From Rikenellaceae bacterium (GTDB lineage: Bacteria; Bacteroidota; Bacteroidia; Bacteroidales; Rikenellaceae), in contig SUZC01000002.1 of assembly GCA_015060165.1 (NCBI GenBank), positions 1-64,000 of the forward strand: a stretch of 64,000 bases of DNA, in the 5' to 3' direction. Made by a program: the position numbers and the translations under genes. The notes below the pieces were generated by a model that made no database searches, had not been told where the DNA came from, and saw only the letters and a list, made by a program, of their open reading frames with translations. Below, one piece after another: positions 1 to 9,113 of the stretch (its first letter is position 1; each line of letters starts with the position of its first letter).

Positions 1-102
1 ATCGGCAACCGCACGTACTACCTGCCCGAAGATGTAGAAAGCATTGTAACGAAGGTGGAGGACAGACGAAAAGAAGCTAGATGGAAAGGGCGAGAAATCT
101 AA
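1..102 (+). CDS. C-terminal end of a truncated (window-edge) HTH/excisionase-type small protein
   Basis: Open frame from base 1 to the TAA at 100-102: IGNRTYYLPEDVESIVTKVEDRRKEARWKGREI*. This resembles the C-terminus of the small HTH proteins of Bacteroides mobile elements and directly precedes another HTH ORF. Confidence 0.5.
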   Translation: MGNRTYYLPEDVESIVTKVEDRRKEARWKGREI

Positions 103-132
103 TCGATGTATAACAATAAAACCAATTAGAAT

Positions 133-444
133 ATGTATCAAGAGATGAGAACTAAAGATGATGCGTGGATGCAGTCCATTCACGAGAGTATCGACCAACT
201 ATCGGAAATTCTCGATAGTATGCCAATAGATGGTTCAGCCTTACAAAACGATGATGAGTATTTATGCGACAAAGAAGTTGCGTATATGCTTAAAGTGAGC
301 CGAAGAACATTGAGCGAGTACCGAAGCAATGGCACATTGCCTTACTATGTGCTCGGTGGCAAAGTCCTTTACAAGCGAAGTGAGATTGAGCAGGCATTGA
401 AACGGGAGTACAACGGCAAGCACCTGATGAATAACAGCGGATAA
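133..444 (+). CDS. Helix-turn-helix (excisionase/Xis2d-like) protein of a mobile element
   Basis: 103 aa. The motif DDEYLCDKEVAYMLKVSRRTLSEYRSNGTLPYYVLGGKVLYKRSEIEQAL is the typical excisionase-family HTH_17 pattern. Confidence 0.8.
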   Translation: MYQEMRTKDDAWMQSIHESIDQLSEILDSMPIDGSALQNDDEYLCDKEVAYMLKVSRRTLSEYRSNGTLPYYVLGGKVLYKRSEIEQALKREYNGKHLMNNSG

Positions 445-536
445 GCACTCTATATTTTTGGAGGGAGTGAAATTTACCGCTTGCCCTATATTCATCTGAT
501 GCAAAATAATAGCGCCCCTATGGAATAGAAACAAGA

Positions 537-583
537 ACAGCATACAAAAGGGTTATCAATGCAAGACCCCTTTTGTATGCTGT
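537..583. terminator. Long hairpin / inverted repeat, likely terminator-type structure downstream of the HTH ORF
   Basis: ACAGCATACAAAAGGG (537-552) is complementary to CCCTTTTGTATGCTGT (568-583): 16-bp stem with a ~15-nt loop. Confidence 0.7.
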
Positions 584-653
584 CTGTTTATCTTTTTCTA
601 CATTTTCGTCAGTCGTTCATTTCCGTTGCCGTCTGCATTCCTAAGTACAGACA

Positions 654-737
654 TTGAAAGGGGAAAGGTTTTCGGGCTGAATACTCTCCGTAGGAGGAAG
701 ATTCAGTCCGAAACGGCTTGCCGCCCCGACCTTTCAA
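654..737. repeat. Nested inverted repeat (large cruciform/RNA hairpin) in mobile-element DNA
   Basis: Outer arms TTGAAAGGGG (654-663) and CCCCgacCTTTCAA (724-737). Inner arms GTTTTCGGGCTGAAT (668-682) and ATTCAGTCCGAAAC (701-714). Confidence 0.65.
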
Positions 738-875
738 CTTTCAAGGGCTGATGTACTACCTTCGCAGACGAGCAAAGGAAAGGGGCGAATGACGGAATCG
801 GGAAACTCATAATATCGCAGATTGATGATAGACCAAATCAAATATTACACTGCAATAATGAAAAACGCACCACCT

Positions 876-907
876 TTTTGCTCGTTCATAAAAAAGTTGT
901 ACCTTTG
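876..907 (+). promoter_or_regulatory. Bacteroidetes sigma-ABfr-type promoter with no intact gene behind it
   Basis: TTTTG (876-880), 19-nt spacer, TACCTTTG (900-907). Matches TTTG-N19/20-TAnnTTTG. Confidence 0.65.
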
Positions 908-1096
908 TTCCAAGATGAGTTGTACATCAATGCAAATCACGCAAGTATGTAGAAATCAGAACAGTTGCCAACTCATTACCTCGTTCTTGAACTTTCCGCA
1001 TAAACTTTTTATTCTTAGCGGATTATGAGATTATTCCAAAAATAAATAATATATTTGTAATGTTTCAGGTGGGGTAATTGTAGTAGTCCCTTTGCC

Positions 1097-2224
1097 TTGA
1101 ATTCGAAGATTGTGGCTGGATTGTATTTCCATATTCCTTTCTGTAAGCGTATATGTGCTTATTGTGACTTTTATCGTTCGGCCGATTTAAGTCTCATTGA
1201 TGATGTCCTATCGGCTATGGGAGCGGAGTTGGAAGAACAACGTGATTTCCTTCACGATAAAAAAATTGATACAATATATTTTGGGGGTGGTACACCTTCA
1301 TTACTTGAGCCTTGTCTGATGGGTGCGTTGATTGAGCATGCTGCTAAATTATTTGATTGCTCCGATGTTGTGGAGATTACTGCTGAGGTCAATCCTGATG
1401 ATATCACACCTAAATATGTTAAAGGGCTACGTGATGTGGGTTTTAATCGAATAAGTATAGGCGTTCAATCGTTTGACGATGAAGAGCTTCGATTTATGAA
1501 TCGCCGACATTCAGCGGCAGGTGCTGAATCGGCTGTGAAGATGTTGCAGGATGGTGGTTTTGAAAATATTACACTCGACCTGATTTTTGGCGTTGATGGA
1601 TTCGGCGAGCGTGTTTTGCAACGCAGTATAGAGAAAGCGTTGGAATTGGATGTGCAGCACATCTCGGCATACCATTTGACAATAGAACCCGCAACAGCTT
1701 TTGGCCGTCGTTTGGCAAGAGGTAAGATCAAAGAAGTAGCAGAGAGCCAAAGCGAGAAGGAGTATGCTTTGATTGAGAGTATGTTATGCAGTGCGGGTTT
1801 TGAGCATTACGAAGTTTCGAATTACGCTCGTCCTGGGTATAGGTCCAAGCACAATTCATCGTATTGGCGTCAGGTTGAGTATCTTGGAGTTGGACCCGGT
1901 GCTCATTCGTATAATGGTCAAGAACGTCATTGGAGTGAGCAGGCACTTCGGGAGTATGTTGCGGGACGAGAATATAAGAGTGAGATTTTATCGGCTGTAG
2001 ATCGTAGGAATGAGTATATTATGACTTTACTGCGCTGTGCAGAGGGTATTGATGTACAGGATTTTGAGGCTAAATTCGGTCGGGGAGAGTCGGTGGTGTT
2101 GAGGGGGTTGGCCTCGCGTTGGATCGAGTCGGGCGATTTGGTGTGGGAGAATAATAGATTATATATCCCGACATCGAGATTTTTAATTTCCGATGCGGTA
2201 ATCGAATCTTTATTTGATGCGTAA
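1097..2224 (+). CDS. hemW: Radical SAM HemW (coproporphyrinogen III oxidase-like, heme chaperone)
   Basis: IPFCKRICAYCDFY CxxxCxxC motif; YFGGGTPSLL; ISIGVQSFDDEELRFMNRRH. Non-ATG start: TTG at 1097 or, more consistent with family N-termini, GTG at 1112 (VAGLYFHIPFC). Confidence 0.9.
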   Translation: MNSKIVAGLYFHIPFCKRICAYCDFYRSADLSLIDDVLSAMGAELEEQRDFLHDKKIDTIYFGGGTPSLLEPCLMGALIEHAAKLFDCSDVVEITAEVNPDDITPKYVKGLRDVGFNRISIGVQSFDDEELRFMNRRHSAAGAESAVKMLQDGGFENITLDLIFGVDGFGERVLQRSIEKALELDVQHISAYHLTIEPATAFGRRLARGKIKEVAESQSEKEYALIESMLCSAGFEHYEVSNYARPGYRSKHNSSYWRQVEYLGVGPGAHSYNGQERHWSEQALREYVAGREYKSEILSAVDRRNEYIMTLLRCAEGIDVQDFEAKFGRGESVVLRGLASRWIESGDLVWENNRLYIPTSRFLISDAVIESLFDA

Positions 2225-2563
2225 TTAACGATTTTACTTTGGAAATTTGACTTTTACCCTGCCAGAAAATAGGGTAGGTGTAACTATGGCTCATATTTTG
2301 CGCAAGAAGAGCCTGAAAAAGCAATTAATAAAAAATATTAATTTATTGTTAAATTATTTTATGAAATCACTTCTTGCGCGATTAATGTGCTGAAATATAA
2401 ATATAAAGTATTATCTTTGCAGCGCATTTTAGACCATAAAACTTCACTTGTACTCGGATTTAAGTAAATTCGATGTGGCTTTGTTTTTATATGTTTGGTC
2501 GAAAAATGTATATGTGTCAACGGAAAATTGATTAGAAGATATATATTAATTTAAGTACGATTT

Positions 2564-5500
2564 ATGAGTAATACGAATCAGATGCCCAACTATCTATTTG
2601 AGGTTAGCTGGGAGGTATGTAACAAAGTTGGCGGTATCCATACGGTAGTCTCTACCAAGGCATTGACTGTCAACAAGCTTATGGGCGATAATTATATGGT
2701 TATCGGTCCCGACTTGATGCAGGAGGGTACCAATCCTGAGTTTGAGGCAGATGCTGCTCTTTTATCGGATTGGCGCGAGAGCCTATATGCTGAGGGTATT
2801 CGCGTGCGTATCGGTCGCTGGAAGGTTGCCGGTAGCCCGATTGCAATTTTGATTGATTTCAAGTCTTTCATCTCGCAGAAGGACGAGGTGTTGAAGCATA
2901 TGTGGGAGGATTACCACGTTGACTCTATCTCAGGTCAGTGGGATTATATCGAGCCTGTGTTGTTTGGATATGCAGCCGGTATGGTTATCAAGTCTTATGT
3001 TGACAACTTCTGCTCTTCAGCAGATAAGGTTGTAGCCCATTTCCACGAGTGGATGACAGCTTCAGGTGGATTGTATTTGCGTAAGCACTCTCCATACGTG
3101 GCAACATTGTTCACTACTCACGCTACTGTGGCTGGCCGTTGCATTGCCGGTAATGGTCTTTCGCTTTACTCTGATATGCATAAGTTCAATGCTGACGAGT
3201 TGGCTCGCCGTTACAACGTGATGGCTAAACACTCTATCGAAAAGATGTCAGCTTTGTATCACGATGCATTCCTTACAGTGAGCGAGATTACAGCCAACGA
3301 ATGTAAGTATTTGCTTGGTCGCGAGGTAACTCACATCACACCTAATGGTTTCGAGAACGATTTCGTATGGCAGGGTGAGGAGTTTGCCGAGAAGCGTGCA
3401 GAGGCTCGTAAGTCTATGATTCAGGTTGCAGAGGCATGCTTGGGTCATAAGTTCGAGAAGGAGCCTTTGATTATAGGTACAAGTGGTCGCTACGAGTATC
3501 ACAACAAGGGTCTCGATATCTTTATGGAGTCGTTGAAGCGTTTGGCATCATGTGCGTTGGATCGCGAGATCTTGGCATACGTTACAGTTCCTGCTGCCAA
3601 CAATGGCGCACGTGCCGACTTGGTTCGTCACTTGCAGGATGCTTCGCAGCCTATCGACGCTAATCAGTGGCGTTTCTCAACTCACTACCTCGACAATATG
3701 CAGTGGGATCCTGTAACACAGGCAATCAAGGGTAGTGTGTTGGAGCGTGAGGGTTCGAAGGTTAAGGTTATCTTCGTGCCTTCATATTTGAACTCTGCCG
3801 ATGGCGTATTCAACAAGAACTATTACGAGATGTTGGTGGGTATGGATATTACCGCATTCCCATCATACTACGAGCCATGGGGTTATACTCCGTTGGAGTC
3901 AATCGCATTCTCGGTTCCTACACTCACATCTAACCTCTCAGGTTTCGGTCTTTGGGCTGTTAAGCATGCAGACCACTCAGGTGTTGAGGTTATCCGTCGT
4001 GATGATAACAACGATGCTTACGCTGTTGAGCAGTTGGTATCGGCTACATTGCGCTTTATGCAGCTTTCTGAGGCAGAGGTTGAGGCAGTTCGCGCGTCAG
4101 CACTTGAAATGTCGAAGAAGGCTTTGTGGTCGAATTTCTACAAGCACTATCAGCGTGCGTACGCTGAGGCTATGGAGAATGCAGCAGCTCGAATCAATAA
4201 TATCTCAGTTGAGGATGGCGGTAGTTCTAGCGAGCAGATTAACTTCGTTCGCCAGCAGCTTACCTCAAACAAGCCCTCATGGCACCGCATGATGGTTGAG
4301 AAGCGTCTGCCTGCACGTTTGAGTGCATTGGAGACTATCTCTCACAACTTGTGGTGGTGCTGGACTCAGGATGCCCGCGATTTGTTCGAGAGTATCGACG
4401 CAGAGTTGTGGAATAAGGTAGACCGCAATCCTATTGCTCTTATCGATAAACTCCCCATTGAGCGTATCAACGAGTTGGAGAAGGATAAGGATTTCTTGAA
4501 GCGTTTGGATGCTGTAGCAAAGCAGCTCGATGATTATATGTCGGAGAAACCCGACGAGAAGAGCGCAAAGGTGGCATATTTCTCAATGGAGTATGGTTTG
4601 CACTCATCGTTGAAGATCTATTCTGGTGGTTTGGGTATCTTGGCAGGTGACTACTTGAAGGAGGCATCTGATAAGAATGTTCCGATGGCAGCCGTAGGTT
4701 TGTTGTACCGCTACGGATATTTCACTCAGCAGCTCTCTTCACAGGGTAGTCAGGTGGCTAACTACGAGGCTCAGAACTTCAGCAAGTTGCCTATCTCGCC
4801 CGTACGTGACGAGTCTGGTAACTGGGTTACAATCCAGATTGCATTCCCAGGTCGTACTTTGTCGGCTCGCATTTGGAAGTGTCAGGTAGGTCGTACCGAC
4901 TTGTTCTTGCTCGATACTGATTACGAGGCAAACCGCGACGAGGATCGTCAGATTACATACTTCCTCTACGGTGGTGATTGGGAGAACCGTTTGAAGCAGG
5001 AGCTCTTGCTTGGTGTAGGTGGTATCCGTGCATTGCAGAAGATGGGTATCAAGCAGCAGGTTTATCACTGCAACGAAGGTCACGCTGCATTCATCGGATT
5101 GGAGCGTTGTCGCAACCTCATCTCGAAGAAGCGTTTGTCGTTCTCTGAGGCTATGGAGGTAGTGCGTTCGTCATCACTCTTTACAACTCACACCCCAGTT
5201 CCTGCAGGTCACGATGCATTCCCAGAGTCGATGATGCGTCAGTATATGTCGCACTATCCCGATGTATTGGGTATCACATGGGAGCAGTTCATCAACTTGG
5301 GTAAGACTAACCCTAACGATGTGAACGAGCGCTTCTCAATGTCGGTATTGGCTTGTAACTTGTCTCAAGAGGTTAACGGTGTGTCTTGGTTGCATGGTGA
5401 GGTATCGAAGGATATTTTGGGTAATATGTGGCCAGGCTACTTCAAGGATGAGTTGCACATTGGCTACGTAACCAATGGTGTTCACTTCCCAACATGGGTA

Positions 5501-6811
5501 GCATCTAATTTGCGCCGTTTGTATGAGCGTTATTTCCCGAAGGGATTCAACGGTCACGTATATAATATTCCAGAGTGGCAGGGTGTTCACAAGATCGATG
5601 ATGCCGAGTTGTGGCAGGAGCGTATTGCGTTGAAGACTCGCTTGATTAACCACATCCGTCAGCGTTATAGCGATCCTAAGCAGGCAAGCTTCGATTCACC
5701 ACGCCAGATGGTTCAGGTTGTTGAGAGCATTCGTCCCGATGTGTTGACTATCGGTTTTGCTCGTCGTTTCGCAACTTACAAGCGTGCTCACTTGCTCTTC
5801 ACTAACTTGGAGCGTTTGTCGGCATTGGTAAATAATAAGGAGCGTCCTGTACAGTTTGTGTTCGCAGGTAAGGCTCACCCGCACGATATTCCTGGTCAGG
5901 ATTTGATCAAGCGTATCGTTGAGGTTTCTAAGATGCCTGAGTTCTTGGGTAAGATTGTATTCTTGCAGAACTATGATATGGAGTTGGCTCGTCGTATGGT
6001 TCAGGGTGTTGACGTATGGTTGAACACTCCTACCCGTCCTTTGGAGGCTTCGGGTACATCGGGCGAGAAGTGTGTGATGAATGGTGTGATGCAGTTCTCT
6101 GTTCTCGACGGTTGGTGGGTCGAGGGATACAAAGAGGGTGCTGGATGGATGCTTCCTATGGAGCGTTCATACGCCGATCAGAGCTTCCAGAACGAGTTGG
6201 ATGCCGAGATGATCTACAACACTATCGAGGATCAGATCGTACCTCTCTATTACGATCGTGGCGAGGATGGTATTCCTCACGGTTGGGTTAAGAGCGTTAA
6301 GAACTGTATCGCCGATATCGCATCGAACTTTACAACAAACCGTATGCTTATCGATTACGAGGAGCGTTTCTATAATAAGTTGGTAGAGCGTAAGGCTCGT
6401 ATGGTGGAGAACAACTACCGCGAGGCTCGTGAGATCGCAGCATGGAAGCGTAAGGTTTCGGCGGCTTGGGACGATGTTAAGATCCTTGGCGTTCAGCGTG
6501 TCGAGTTGGACAACGAGGCAATCTTCGTTGACAAGAAATATCTCTATGAGGTTACTTTGGATGTTGCTAATCTCTCGGCTGATGATTTGGGCGTAGAGTT
6601 GGTAGTGGCTAAGCAGATTGAGGCTGGCGAGAGCGTTAAGGTTGTTGCCACTAAGCCGTTGGCTGTTAAGAATGTCGATGGTCGCGAGGTTACATTCTCT
6701 ATCGATTACACACCTGCACGCACAGGCTCATTCGATGTAGCGTTGCGTGTATACCCCAAGAACGATCGATTGCCACATCGTATGGATTTCGCACTCGTTA
6801 AGTGGGCATAA
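2564..6811 (+). CDS. Fusion protein: N-terminal glycogen/starch synthase (GT3-like) + C-terminal alpha-glucan phosphorylase
   Basis: 1415 aa. N-half YLFEVSWEVCNKVGGIHTVVSTKA and FPSYYEPWGYTPLESIAF. C-half VAYFSMEYGLHSSLKIYSGGLGILAGDYLKEASD and the PLP-type motif EASGTSGEKCVMNGVMQFSVLDGWW. Confidence 0.92.
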   Translation: MSNTNQMPNYLFEVSWEVCNKVGGIHTVVSTKALTVNKLMGDNYMVIGPDLMQEGTNPEFEADAALLSDWRESLYAEGIRVRIGRWKVAGSPIAILIDFKSFISQKDEVLKHMWEDYHVDSISGQWDYIEPVLFGYAAGMVIKSYVDNFCSSADKVVAHFHEWMTASGGLYLRKHSPYVATLFTTHATVAGRCIAGNGLSLYSDMHKFNADELARRYNVMAKHSIEKMSALYHDAFLTVSEITANECKYLLGREVTHITPNGFENDFVWQGEEFAEKRAEARKSMIQVAEACLGHKFEKEPLIIGTSGRYEYHNKGLDIFMESLKRLASCALDREILAYVTVPAANNGARADLVRHLQDASQPIDANQWRFSTHYLDNMQWDPVTQAIKGSVLEREGSKVKVIFVPSYLNSADGVFNKNYYEMLVGMDITAFPSYYEPWGYTPLESIAFSVPTLTSNLSGFGLWAVKHADHSGVEVIRRDDNNDAYAVEQLVSATLRFMQLSEAEVEAVRASALEMSKKALWSNFYKHYQRAYAEAMENAAARINNISVEDGGSSSEQINFVRQQLTSNKPSWHRMMVEKRLPARLSALETISHNLWWCWTQDARDLFESIDAELWNKVDRNPIALIDKLPIERINELEKDKDFLKRLDAVAKQLDDYMSEKPDEKSAKVAYFSMEYGLHSSLKIYSGGLGILAGDYLKEASDKNVPMAAVGLLYRYGYFTQQLSSQGSQVANYEAQNFSKLPISPVRDESGNWVTIQIAFPGRTLSARIWKCQVGRTDLFLLDTDYEANRDEDRQITYFLYGGDWENRLKQELLLGVGGIRALQKMGIKQQVYHCNEGHAAFIGLERCRNLISKKRLSFSEAMEVVRSSSLFTTHTPVPAGHDAFPESMMRQYMSHYPDVLGITWEQFINLGKTNPNDVNERFSMSVLACNLSQEVNGVSWLHGEVSKDILGNMWPGYFKDELHIGYVTNGVHFPTWVASNLRRLYERYFPKGFNGHVYNIPEWQGVHKIDDAELWQERIALKTRLINHIRQRYSDPKQASFDSPRQMVQVVESIRPDVLTIGFARRFATYKRAHLLFTNLERLSALVNNKERPVQFVFAGKAHPHDIPGQDLIKRIVEVSKMPEFLGKIVFLQNYDMELARRMVQGVDVWLNTPTRPLEASGTSGEKCVMNGVMQFSVLDGWWVEGYKEGAGWMLPMERSYADQSFQNELDAEMIYNTIEDQIVPLYYDRGEDGIPHGWVKSVKNCIADIASNFTTNRMLIDYEERFYNKLVERKARMVENNYREAREIAAWKRKVSAAWDDVKILGVQRVELDNEAIFVDKKYLYEVTLDVANLSADDLGVELVVAKQIEAGESVKVVATKPLAVKNVDGREVTFSIDYTPARTGSFDVALRVYPKNDRLPHRMDFALVKWA

Positions 6812-6842
6812 TTTCTCTTTACTATCAAGTAAATTTTCAATA

Positions 6843-6927
6843 TTGAGTCATCCGGGCGAGCGAGTCTCGTCCGGGCTGATTCAAAATCTATCAAATTCTG
6901 GGGGATATAAATTTTGGGCGATAGATT
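6843..6927 (+). other. Two adjacent intercistronic hairpins
   Basis: Hairpin I: TTGAGTCATCCGGGCGAG-CGAGT-CTCGTCCGGGCTGATTCAA (6843-6884, with wobbles). Hairpin II: AATCTATC (6885-6892) paired with GATAGATT (6920-6927). Confidence 0.6.
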
Positions 6928-7010
6928 AATTTATTAAGGTAAAAATTAACCAAGTTGCCAAAATTTTTATTAACTTTACTGAAAATAAATAATTTTTCAA
7001 AAACTTTAAT

Positions 7011-9098
7011 ATGTCGGCATTAACTTTTGACAAGAGCGAGTTGGGTAATTTGGAGTATTCGCTTCAGCGCGAGATGTTGGCTACCGACCGCAAAGGCGGT
7101 TATATGAGCACAACAATCGTATGTTGCAATACGCGCAAATATCACGGTCTGATGGTAGCTCCCATCGATCAGAGCGATGAGGCATACGTTTTGCTCTCTT
7201 CACTCGATGAGACCATTATTCAGCACGACCAGTCATTTAATCTGGCCTTGCACCGTTACAGAGGTGTTTATGAGCCGCGTGGTCATAAATACATCACAGA
7301 TTTCGAATATACTCCCACCCCCACAATCACCTATCGTGTGGGCGGTGTAATCCTTCGTAAGGAGCTGTTGTGGATTCACAAACGCACACAGCTTATGATT
7401 CGCTATACTTTGGTTGATGCCCATTCGGATACTACATTGCGTTTGCGTCCGTTCTTTGCTTTCCGTAACAAGCACTCCTTGTCGAAGGCAAATATGGAGG
7501 CTAACGGTCGTTCGTACCCAATTACGGGTGGTGTTAAGTGCAAACTCTATGAGGGTTATCCTTGGCTCTATTTGCAGACCAATAAGAAAGACGTTGAGTT
7601 TGTAGCTGCTCCCGACTGGTACTACGATTTCGAGTATCCCGAGGAGATTAAGCGTGGTTACGACGGCTATGAGGATTTGCTTACAACCGGTTATTTCGAG
7701 ATGTCTATCAAGAAGGGCGAGAGCATTATCTTCTCGGCGGCGACTGATGAGATGGCTACCAACGAGACAATTACTCAGATTTATGAGGCATCGCTTGCTC
7801 GTCGTACTCACAAAATCGATTTCTTGAGCTGCCTGCACCACTCAGCACGCCAGTTTATCGTGCGTCGTCCGGGTGGCCGTACGGAGATGATTGCGGGCTA
7901 TCCATGGTATGGTACCGTAGGTCGCGATACATTCATTGCTTTGCCAGGTATCGTATTGGAGCAGAAGTACAAGGAGGACTGCTTGGATGTCTTGGATACT
8001 ATGGTAGCCAAGATGCAGAACGGTAACTTCGCTGACTCAGCTTCAGCGTGGGTTGCTGCCGATGCTCCACTTTGGTTCTTCTGGACTTTGCAGAATTTGG
8101 AGAAGCACATTACTGCCAAAAAGCTTTGGGAGCGTTATGGCGAGGCTATGAAGGCTGTATTGGAGGCTTATCGTCGTGGTTTTGGCGAGAAGGTTAAGTT
8201 GCACGCCAACGGCCTTGTATGGGCTGCTGCCGATGGTGAGGCTCTTACTTGGATGAATACCAAGGTTGATGGTCAGCCCGTGGCACAGCGTGCAGGTTAT
8301 GCCGTAGAGATTCAGGCTTTGTGGTACAATGCAGTTAGTTATACTTTGGCATTGGCACGTAAGATGAAGGATAAGGAGTTTGTCGAGAGCTGGAAGGATG
8401 AGCCTGCTAAGACCAAGGAGTCATTCCTTGAGAAGTTCTGGCTCGATGCTGAGTATTTGGCAGATTATGTAAATGATTACGAGACTAACGATTTCCGTCG
8501 CTCTAATATGCTCGTTGCAACAGCTTTGGATTACACAATGCTCAACGAGGAGCAGACAATGGATGTGTTGACAGTTGTTCGTCAGCACCTGCTCACATCG
8601 CGTGGTGTTCGTTCGCTCTCACCTCGCAACCCTCACTATGAGCCTTCTTATGCAGATGATCAGCGTTCACAGGATTTGGCAAGCCGCAATGGTTCAATCT
8701 GGGTATGGCCATTGATGATGTATGTCAAGAGCTGTTTTGCAATTGCAGGCGAGCGTTTCTTGCCTGAGGCAGAGGAGATCTTGGCTGCATTCAACGATGA
8801 GATCCAGACTGCTTGTATCGGTTCAGTGAGTGAGTGCTTCGAGGGAGATCCTCCATTCCACGCACGTGGCTGCTTGTCGCAGGCTACCAGCGTAGGTGGA
8901 TTGCTCTACATCAGCGACCTTATCGGTGAGTGGAAGCAGAAGTCAGGTAAGACTGTTGCTGAAAAGAAGTCAGTAGTGAAGAAACCTGCCGCTAAAAAGA
9001 GCACTAAGGCTACCAAGAGCGCTGATGTTGCCGTTGAGCAGCAGAGTGTGAGCGAGGAGCCTAAGCCCAAGAAGAAGTGTGTACGCAAAAAGAAATAA
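7011..9098 (+). CDS. Glycogen debranching enzyme (amylo-alpha-1,6-glucosidase type) with Lys-rich C-terminal tail
   Basis: N-terminal TDRKGGYMSTTIVCCNTRKYHGLMVAP and AGYPWYGTVGRDTFIALPG motifs of bacterial debranching enzymes. Tail KQKSGKTVAEKKSVVKKPAAKKSTKATKS...EEPKPKKKCVRKKK. Confidence 0.92.
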   Translation: MSALTFDKSELGNLEYSLQREMLATDRKGGYMSTTIVCCNTRKYHGLMVAPIDQSDEAYVLLSSLDETIIQHDQSFNLALHRYRGVYEPRGHKYITDFEYTPTPTITYRVGGVILRKELLWIHKRTQLMIRYTLVDAHSDTTLRLRPFFAFRNKHSLSKANMEANGRSYPITGGVKCKLYEGYPWLYLQTNKKDVEFVAAPDWYYDFEYPEEIKRGYDGYEDLLTTGYFEMSIKKGESIIFSAATDEMATNETITQIYEASLARRTHKIDFLSCLHHSARQFIVRRPGGRTEMIAGYPWYGTVGRDTFIALPGIVLEQKYKEDCLDVLDTMVAKMQNGNFADSASAWVAADAPLWFFWTLQNLEKHITAKKLWERYGEAMKAVLEAYRRGFGEKVKLHANGLVWAAADGEALTWMNTKVDGQPVAQRAGYAVEIQALWYNAVSYTLALARKMKDKEFVESWKDEPAKTKESFLEKFWLDAEYLADYVNDYETNDFRRSNMLVATALDYTMLNEEQTMDVLTVVRQHLLTSRGVRSLSPRNPHYEPSYADDQRSQDLASRNGSIWVWPLMMYVKSCFAIAGERFLPEAEEILAAFNDEIQTACIGSVSECFEGDPPFHARGCLSQATSVGGLLYISDLIGEWKQKSGKTVAEKKSVVKKPAAKKSTKATKSADVAVEQQSVSEEPKPKKKCVRKKK

Positions 9099-9113
9099 TA
9101 AAAGATATATAGA

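Noticed and set aside
822-1028. 68-aa ORF MMIDQIKYYTAIMKNAPPF...
   Set aside because: Overlaps a strong promoter and has no family resemblance; more likely noncoding element DNA.
4467-4667. Short antisense ORFs inside the glycogen fusion gene (also 3248-3502, 4739-5083, 5336-5653)
   Set aside because: Embedded in conserved coding sequence, low-complexity or random translations.
7233-7841. 202-aa antisense ORF within the debranching enzyme gene
   Set aside because: Same reasoning; no RBS context or domain, and the sense strand is clearly coding.
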